Shown one piece after another: positions 59,653-64,000 of a DNA stretch of 64,000 nucleotides. Positions within the stretch are counted from its first letter, which is position 1, and every line of letters begins with the position of its first letter. Position numbers and translations under genes: made by a program. This DNA is from Acholeplasma sp. OttesenSCG-928-E16 (GTDB taxonomy: Bacteria > Bacillota_I > Bacilli_A > Acholeplasmatales > Acholeplasmataceae): assembly GCA_030266845.1 (NCBI GenBank), contig JAJDIT010000002.1:62001-126000 (forward strand). Reading direction: 5' to 3'. The notes below the pieces were generated by a model, which saw only the letters and a program-made list of their open reading frames with translations, was not told the origin of the DNA and did not search any database.

Positions 59653-60318
59653 TTAGCTTTTTTTCTTTTTTCTTTTTCTTGATTTTTTAAAGATATTTTG
59701 TGGTCTCATGAAAAACCAGAGAATGGCAGCTATTTGAAGTGGTACACAAATAGTATAAACCAACCAAGTTTTATCAACCTCCAGGCTTCCCGCAGTACTT
59801 AATGATAGATGCAAGGTTAAGGCAATCGACCAAAGTAAAAGAGAAACTACCACTCCGGTTGCAAAATGATTCCACCATATTGCACTAAAAACAACTAAGA
59901 CAATGAAGGAAACAGGAAGTGCATAAATAAATACTAGCCAATAACTAGGAACTCCATTTACACTTGAAAAAAATGGTGGTTTTAACCAAATAAAGAAAGT
60001 ATATACTAGCGTAGCAACCAACCAGACAATCAAAACAGAAAGAATAGGAACCAATACTCTTTTTTTAATACTAAAGAAACCAATCTTAAATTTCTTTTCC
60101 TTCTCATCAGTAATTAGGGTATCAAGAGAGACATCAAAAAAATCAGCAATTTCCTTTAATACAATAACATCAGGTAAGGATTCCCCGCGTTCCCATTTGG
60201 AAACTGCTTTATCAGAATAGTCCAAATGTTCGGCTAGTTCGAGTTGTGTTATCTTCCTTTGTTTACGATATTTAATTATATTGGCAGCAACTACCTCTTT
60301 AAATCTTTTTTCGTCCAT
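59653..60318 (-). CDS. XRE-family regulator with membrane-spanning C-terminus
   Basis: 221 residues. A helix-turn-helix (IIKYRKQRKITQLELAEHLDYSDKAVSKWERGESLPDVIVLKEIADFF) occupies about residues 12-63. A linker and four hydrophobic helices follow. The longer frame would start inside the promoter; ATG at 60318 is six bases after TATAAT, so it appears to be leaderless. It lies divergent to degV and hemolysin III genes and probably regulates them or itself. Confidence 0.82.
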   Translation of the reverse strand: MDEKRFKEVVAANIIKYRKQRKITQLELAEHLDYSDKAVSKWERGESLPDVIVLKEIADFFDVSLDTLITDEKEKKFKIGFFSIKKRVLVPILSVLIVWLVATLVYTFFIWLKPPFFSSVNGVPSYWLVFIYALPVSFIVLVVFSAIWWNHFATGVVVSLLLWSIALTLHLSLSTAGSLEVDKTWLVYTICVPLQIAAILWFFMRPQNIFKKSRKRKKKKS

Positions 60319-60324
60319 GTAAAC

Positions 60325-60333
60325 ATTATAGCA
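60325..60333 (-). promoter_or_regulatory. Extended -10 promoter of the XRE gene, leaderless
   Basis: TGCTATAAT (TGnTATAAT) on the minus strand; six bases separate it from the ATG, so transcription is expected to start at or near A of the start codon. Confidence 0.65.
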
Positions 60334-60368
60334 CATTTTTTCGCACAATAAAAGTCTTTTTTTACAAC

Positions 60369-60383
60369 TCTACCGCCAGTAGA
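60369..60383. promoter_or_regulatory. TCTAC dyad, possible XRE operator 1
   Basis: TCTAC at 60369 and GTAGA at 60379 with 5 bases between. A third copy TCTAC lies at 60401. Confidence 0.4.
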
Positions 60384-60445
60384 AATGACTTAAAGTGAAC
60401 TCTACTTCTGGTTTTTGCAATTCTATTTTCAGTTTTTTATTGGTA

Positions 60446-60458
60446 GGTAGATTCTACC
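60446..60458. promoter_or_regulatory. GGTAGATTCTACC palindrome, possible XRE operator 2
   Basis: A 6-1-6 perfect palindrome sharing the TCTAC half-site with the first dyad, 15-28 bases upstream of the degV extended -10. Confidence 0.5.
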
Positions 60459-60472
60459 GATTATTTGTTTTA

Positions 60473-60481
60473 TGATATAAA
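60473..60481 (+). promoter_or_regulatory. Extended -10 promoter of the degV-hemolysin III pair
   Basis: TGATATAAA (TGnTATAAA). AAAGGAGG and the ATG at 60503 follow at a normal distance. Confidence 0.55.
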
Positions 60482-60502
60482 CGAATAGAAAAGGAGGCTT
60501 AT

Positions 60503-61375
60503 ATGGCAAAGTTTAAAATTATTACAGACTCAAGTGCGAATCTAACTGATGAAATTATCAACAAATACCAAATCCCTATTTTGTCACTTTCTTTTATTGT
60601 TAATGATGTAGCATACAAAAGCTATGAAAACGGTAGGGTCACTGAACTTAAAATGTATTATGAAATGATGCGAGAAAAAGAACACGTATCCACATCTTGT
60701 GTAAATGGCGATGAAGCTTATACGATTTGTAACAAAATATTAAAAGATGGTGAGGACATTTTATATATTGGTTTTTCATCAAAATTGAGCAATACTTATA
60801 ATGTGGTTCGTCTTGAACTAGAATCACTTCAAAAGAAATATCCAGATCGGAAAATATTATATATCGACTCACTAGCTGCTTCTTTAGGGCAAGGAATGAT
60901 TGTTGCAACTGCATGCCAAATGCGGGAGTCTGGTAAGACGATTGATGAAATTTATATCTGGGTTGAAAAAAATAAACTAAAAGCATGTCACTTATTTACT
61001 GTTAACACCTTGTATCATCTATTAAAGGGAGGCAGAGTAAATAAAGTAAGTTACTTAATATCAAATGTATTAGATATCAAACCAATAATGCATGTTGATA
61101 TGGAAGGACGTTTAATTGCGATTGGAAAAACGATTGGTAGGAAAAGATCATTAAACAATCTGGTTGATCGTTTGGTTGATTCAATTTTAAATCCAGAGGA
61201 ACAAACTATTTATATTTCACACGGTGATTCCTTAGAGGACGCTTTATATTGCAAAAAAAGAATTAGTGAAAGAATTAATGTTAAAGACTTTGTTATAAAC
61301 TATGTTGATTTAGTTGTTGGAGCACATTCCGGGCCAGGAACAATAGCTATCTTCTACTATGGTGAACATAGATAA
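60503..61375 (+). CDS. DegV-family fatty acid-binding protein (second copy)
   Basis: 290 residues. TDSSANL at the N-terminus, GFSSKLSNTYN in the central region, and GAHSGPGTIAIFYYG at the end match the DegV/FakB pattern, distinct from the plsX-linked copy (18379-19269). Multiple FakB proteins in one cell usually prefer different fatty acids. AAAGGAGG precedes the ATG. The next gene starts in a TAATG overlap. Confidence 0.9.
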   Translation: MAKFKIITDSSANLTDEIINKYQIPILSLSFIVNDVAYKSYENGRVTELKMYYEMMREKEHVSTSCVNGDEAYTICNKILKDGEDILYIGFSSKLSNTYNVVRLELESLQKKYPDRKILYIDSLAASLGQGMIVATACQMRESGKTIDEIYIWVEKNKLKACHLFTVNTLYHLLKGGRVNKVSYLISNVLDIKPIMHVDMEGRLIAIGKTIGRKRSLNNLVDRLVDSILNPEEQTIYISHGDSLEDALYCKKRISERINVKDFVINYVDLVVGAHSGPGTIAIFYYGEHR

Positions 61376-62067
61376 TGAATAACTCTGTAAAACTAAATAC
61401 TATAATTGATGAAAATAAAGTAGTAAAAAAGAGATATTCCAATAAAGAGGAGAATATGAATACAATTTCTCATATTATTGGAGCAATCTTCGGCTTTGTT
61501 GTTTTAATCATGTGCTTAATTAAATCTTCTAAGGCTTTTAATACTTTGGGAATAATTTCCTCTATCATTTATGGACTCTCTGTAATCTTGTTATATTCTT
61601 GTTCTAGTTATTATCATGGATTAAAAAACGAGAGACTAAAAAGAATTTTTAGAGTATTTGATCATTGTTCAATATACGTTTTAATTGCTGGGACATACAC
61701 TCCTGTTGCCTTGAGTGGCATGCTAGAAACTCATTTTACTTCGGCAATCATTATGCTTTTACTTGTATGGAGTCTAGCTATTATTGCGATTATACTAAAT
61801 GCCATCAGTATTGAAAAATTCAAAATAGTATCGATGGTCTTGAATTTGCTAATTGGCTGGATGGCAATATTCTTCTTATTTGATGTTATAAATGCGATTA
61901 GCTTTGCTGGTTTCATGTATATAATATCGGGAGGAATTATCTATACTCTAGGAGCGGTTCTATATGGAATCGGTAGAAAGAAACAATATTTTCATTTTAT
62001 TTTTCATATATTCTGCTTACTTGGAACATTAGTTCACTTTATTGGAATATATCAATTTTGTCTATAA
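61375..62067 (+). CDS. Hemolysin III family (PAQR-like) membrane protein
   Basis: 230 residues with seven hydrophobic helices. SSYYHGL and FDHCSIYVLIAGTYTPV (His and Asp of the metal site) and a C-terminal FHIFCLLGTLVHFIG are the family signatures. Members act as membrane homeostasis hydrolases/receptors, and the 'hemolysin' name is historical. Coupling to a FakB-like protein suggests a lipid link. Confidence 0.88.
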   Translation: MNNSVKLNTIIDENKVVKKRYSNKEENMNTISHIIGAIFGFVVLIMCLIKSSKAFNTLGIISSIIYGLSVILLYSCSSYYHGLKNERLKRIFRVFDHCSIYVLIAGTYTPVALSGMLETHFTSAIIMLLLVWSLAIIAIILNAISIEKFKIVSMVLNLLIGWMAIFFLFDVINAISFAGFMYIISGGIIYTLGAVLYGIGRKKQYFHFIFHIFCLLGTLVHFIGIYQFCL

Positions 62068-62072
62068 TCTAT

Positions 62073-62100
62073 AAAAAAATAGGATTTCTCCTATTTTTTT
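62073..62100. terminator. Bidirectional terminator between hemolysin III and dnaJ
   Basis: AAAAAAATAGGA and TCCTATTTTTTT pair over 12 bp with a 4-base loop, between convergent stops. The dnaJ stop codon starts inside the 3' arm. Confidence 0.85.
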
Positions 62101-63226
62101 ATTTTGACTTAAATAAGTCCTTAAATTTTTCCCAACCATTCTTCTTTTCTTTTGCTTGAAGTTGATCCAGTTTCTCATATAGAGCTTTTTCTTCTGCTGA
62201 AAGGTTCTTTGGTGTTTTTATGGTTATCTCGACAATTTGACTTCCTTTTTTACCTGTTTTAACATGGGCAATCCCCTTGTCTTTCATTTTAAGAAGGGTT
62301 TGCGGGTCAGTTCCAGCCGGAATTTTTAAAGAAACATCGCCATAAATTGTTGGAACATCAACGGTTGTCCCTAATGCCGCTTGTGCAGAAGTAATTGGAA
62401 CTTCCAAGTAAATGTCGGTGCCTTTTCTCCTAAATACTTTATGAGGTCTAACCCTAAAGGTAATAAATAGATCCCCATTTTCACCGCCTCGGTAGCCACC
62501 ATTGCCATATGATGCAACCCTAAGTGTCATGTTATCATCAACACCTGCTGGAATATTGACATCTACTTTTTTGGTCGTTCTCACGCGACCTGCTCCGTTA
62601 CACGAACTACACTTATTCTTAATGATCTTACCTTTACCACCGCATTTTGGACACACTTGTTGGGTTCTCATAGTTCCTAAAATGGTTCTTTGTTCAACAT
62701 TAATATATCCAGAGCCATGACATCTATCACAGATTTCAACGTCCTTAGGATTTTCGGCTCCTGTTCCATTACATTTGTGGCAATTCTCTTCAACAGTGAC
62801 TTCGATTGTCTTTTTAGTTCCTAATGCTGCTTCCATGAAATCGATAGTCATACTTTTTTCTAAATCTTCACCACGCTGTGGACCATTTGGATTAGCTCTT
62901 TGCTTTTGTCCGCCACCGAAAAAGGATGAGAAGATATCCTCAAACCCTCCAAAGCCTTGTGAACCGCCAAAACCACCAAAACCCTGTGAACCATTATTAA
63001 AATTGCTTGATGCGTGTCCATATTGGTCATACATCTCTTTTTTACTAGGATCTGATAATGTATCATACGCTTCTTGAACTTCTTTGAATTTTTTTTCTGC
63101 GTCTTTTTCAGTAGAAACGTCAGGATGATATTTTTTAGCTAAAGAACGATACGATTTTTTAATTTCCTCATCTGAAGCCCCTTTTTTTAAACCAAGGACC
63201 TCATAATAATCTCTTTTATCTGCCAT
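62099..63226 (-). CDS. dnaJ: Chaperone protein DnaJ
   Basis: Hsp40 co-chaperone of DnaK, 375 residues. The J domain (about 1-70) has the HPD triad (YHPDVS). A G/F-rich linker contains three GFGG-type repeats. The cysteine-rich domain has four CxxCxGxG-type motifs ([32 protein letters not shown]) binding two zinc ions. The substrate-binding and dimerisation domains follow. It lies after dnaK in the standard heat-shock order. Confidence 0.97.
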   Translation of the reverse strand: MADKRDYYEVLGLKKGASDEEIKKSYRSLAKKYHPDVSTEKDAEKKFKEVQEAYDTLSDPSKKEMYDQYGHASSNFNNGSQGFGGFGGSQGFGGFEDIFSSFFGGGQKQRANPNGPQRGEDLEKSMTIDFMEAALGTKKTIEVTVEENCHKCNGTGAENPKDVEICDRCHGSGYINVEQRTILGTMRTQQVCPKCGGKGKIIKNKCSSCNGAGRVRTTKKVDVNIPAGVDDNMTLRVASYGNGGYRGGENGDLFITFRVRPHKVFRRKGTDIYLEVPITSAQAALGTTVDVPTIYGDVSLKIPAGTDPQTLLKMKDKGIAHVKTGKKGSQIVEITIKTPKNLSAEEKALYEKLDQLQAKEKKNGWEKFKDLFKSK

Positions 63227-63239
63227 ACTAACTCCTATT

Positions 63240-63276
63240 TAGTAAGATAAAGGGACAAGCCCTTTATCTATTTTTT
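63240..63276 (-). other. Hairpin between dnaK and dnaJ with a T-run on the opposite strand
   Basis: GATAAAGGG and CCCTTTATC form a 9-bp stem with a 5-base loop. On the minus (coding) strand it is preceded by A7 rather than followed by T, so it is not an intrinsic terminator for dnaK. It may be an mRNA processing or stability element. Confidence 0.5.
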
Positions 63277-63286
63277 TGTTGCATTA

Positions 63287-64000
63287 TTATTTTTCTTCAA
63301 ACTCTGCGTCTACTGTTCCCTTTTCTTCATCGTTTGAGTCAGAAGATCCAGCATCTTGATTAGCTCCTTGTTCTTTTTGAGCCTTTTCATAAGCTTTAAC
63401 AGCGATTCCTTGCGCTTCTTTTTCTAATGCTTCTTTTTTAGTTCTTATTAAGTCAAGATCCTCACCTTTTAAGGCTTCTTCTAATTCGTTTGCTAAATCA
63501 GAGACCTTTGCTTTTTCTTCTTCGTTAACTTCTTCTTTTAAATCTTCTAAAGCTTTATCAACTTGGAATAATAGATTTGATGCATCGTTTCTTAAGTCAG
63601 CTTCTTCTTTACGTTTTTTGTCATTATCAGCTTGTTCCTCAGCTTCTTTCACCATTCTTTCAATTTCAGCTTCTGATAAAGATCCTGAGTTAGAGATAGT
63701 AATCTTTTGTTCTTTATTTGTTCCTAAGTCTTTTGCTTTAACTGAAACAATACCATTTGCATCAATATCAAATGTTACTTCGATTTGTGGAATTCCACGA
63801 GGTGCAGGTGGAATATCTGTCAATTGGAATCTTCCAAGAGTCTTATTGTCAGAAGCCATTGATCTTTCACCTTGCAACACATGAATATCAACAGCTGGTT
63901 GATTATCAGCAGCAGTTGAGAATACTTGTGATTTTGAGGTTGGAATAGTTGTGTTTCTTTCGATTAATTTAGTAAATACTCCACCTAATGTTTCAATACC
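63287..64000 (-). CDS. dnaK: Chaperone protein DnaK, 3' part only
   Basis: The gene runs beyond the window's right edge; about 237 C-terminal residues are visible. They start in the substrate-binding domain ([20 protein letters not shown]) and include [14 protein letters not shown] and [15 protein letters not shown], then the alpha-helical lid and a disordered Asp/Gly-rich tail ending EFEEK. The frame is continuous across the edge. A TTG near 63880 is internal, not a start. The hrcA-grpE part of the operon is presumably beyond the edge. Confidence 0.97.
   Translation of the reverse strand, partial: GIETLGGVFTKLIERNTTIPTSKSQVFSTAADNQPAVDIHVLQGERSMASDNKTLGRFQLTDIPPAPRGIPQIEVTFDIDANGIVSVKAKDLGTNKEQKITISNSGSLSEAEIERMVKEAEEQADNDKKRKEEADLRNDASNLLFQVDKALEDLKEEVNEEEKAKVSDLANELEEALKGEDLDLIRTKKEALEKEAQGIAVKAYEKAQKEQGANQDAGSSDSNDEEKGTVDAEFEEK

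Noticed and set aside
59634-59660. Terminator for the XRE gene
   Set aside because: AATTATTT/AAATAATT is short, purely AT and has no T-run; too weak to report as a terminator.
61375-62067. Naming the hemolysin III protein a toxin
   Set aside because: The family is PAQR-like membrane proteins; the haemolytic label is historical and there is no toxin context.
1-64000. Overlapping open frames on the opposite strand of real genes (for example inside lon, valS, tig, potA and mnmA)
   Set aside because: They lack ribosome binding sites, have odd Ser/Leu/Phe composition typical of antisense reading of AT-rich genes, and lie under well recognised genes.
1-64000. tRNA, rRNA, CRISPR, insertion sequences or prophage
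   Set aside because: No cloverleaf, repeat-spacer array, transposase, integrase or terminal repeat was recognised by eye.

Overview
The window comes from a strongly AT-rich, low-GC Gram-positive-type bacterium. Three things support this: conserved Bacilli gene blocks (rplU-prp-rpmA-obg, tig-lon-ysxC, a T-box-controlled valS-folC, yceD-rpmF), AGGAGG-type ribosome binding sites, and near-consensus TTGACA-17-TATAAT promoters. TGA acts as a real stop codon; several genes end in TGA inside ATGA start/stop overlaps. The organism therefore uses the standard bacterial code, not the Mycoplasma/Spiroplasma code. PotA carries a long coiled-coil insertion and the gene complement is compact. I infer a deep Bacilli/Tenericutes lineage (Acholeplasma/Izemoplasma/Haloplasma/RF39-like), but the sequence does not settle the species. 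Nearly all genes are on the minus strand. No tRNA, rRNA, CRISPR array, insertion sequence, transposase or phage gene was recognised, and no gene-free stretch exceeds 300 bases.

Layout. 1-8.5 kb: the end of a plus-strand coiled-coil protein, then (minus) obg, rpmA, prp and rplU with a structured leader, a 1,059-residue M6-type metalloprotease lipoprotein, radC and folC. 8.5-16.3 kb: valS behind an acetyltransferase gene and a T-box, then ysxC, lon and tig. 16.3-25.8 kb: a radical SAM protein, a ClbS-like protein, a GNAT, then a lipid block (DegV/FakB-like, plsX, two plsC), a small lipoprotein, a sugar-cation symporter and membrane proteins. 25.9-36 kb: an M29 aminopeptidase, an SPFH/zinc-ribbon membrane-stress-like operon, galE, a Sel1 plus HIRAN gene pair, and potABCD (to 37.4 kb). 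37.6-47.3 kb: the most unusual region, described below. 47.3-53.4 kb: nadD-nadE-mnmA-recD2-orf. 53.5-54.7 kb (plus): a third plsC overlapping a fur-like gene. 54.7-60.3 kb (minus): a 5'-3' exonuclease, rsmH, an M48 protease, rpmF, yceD and an XRE regulator. 60.5-62.1 kb (plus): a second degV and a hemolysin III gene. 62.1-64 kb (minus): dnaJ and the 3' part of dnaK.

The candidate new system is at 37.6-47.25 kb. One transcription unit encodes an acyl/aminoacyl-AMP ligase, a free-standing carrier protein, an LRAT-fold thiol acyltransferase-like protein, a Sfp-type phosphopantetheinyl transferase and an HD-GYP-like protein. Directly upstream, a second unit with a perfect consensus promoter encodes a three-gene SHOCT-like/DUF2089 module followed by two ABC exporter half-transporters. 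Together they look like a minimal pathway that activates a carboxylic acid, loads it on a carrier, transfers it to an acceptor and exports or flips the product. No product can be named from sequence alone.

Start codons were moved inward for twelve genes where a clear ribosome binding site, a promoter or family conservation contradicted the longest reading frame. Reported motifs and promoters were read by eye. No alignment, fold prediction or database search was run.
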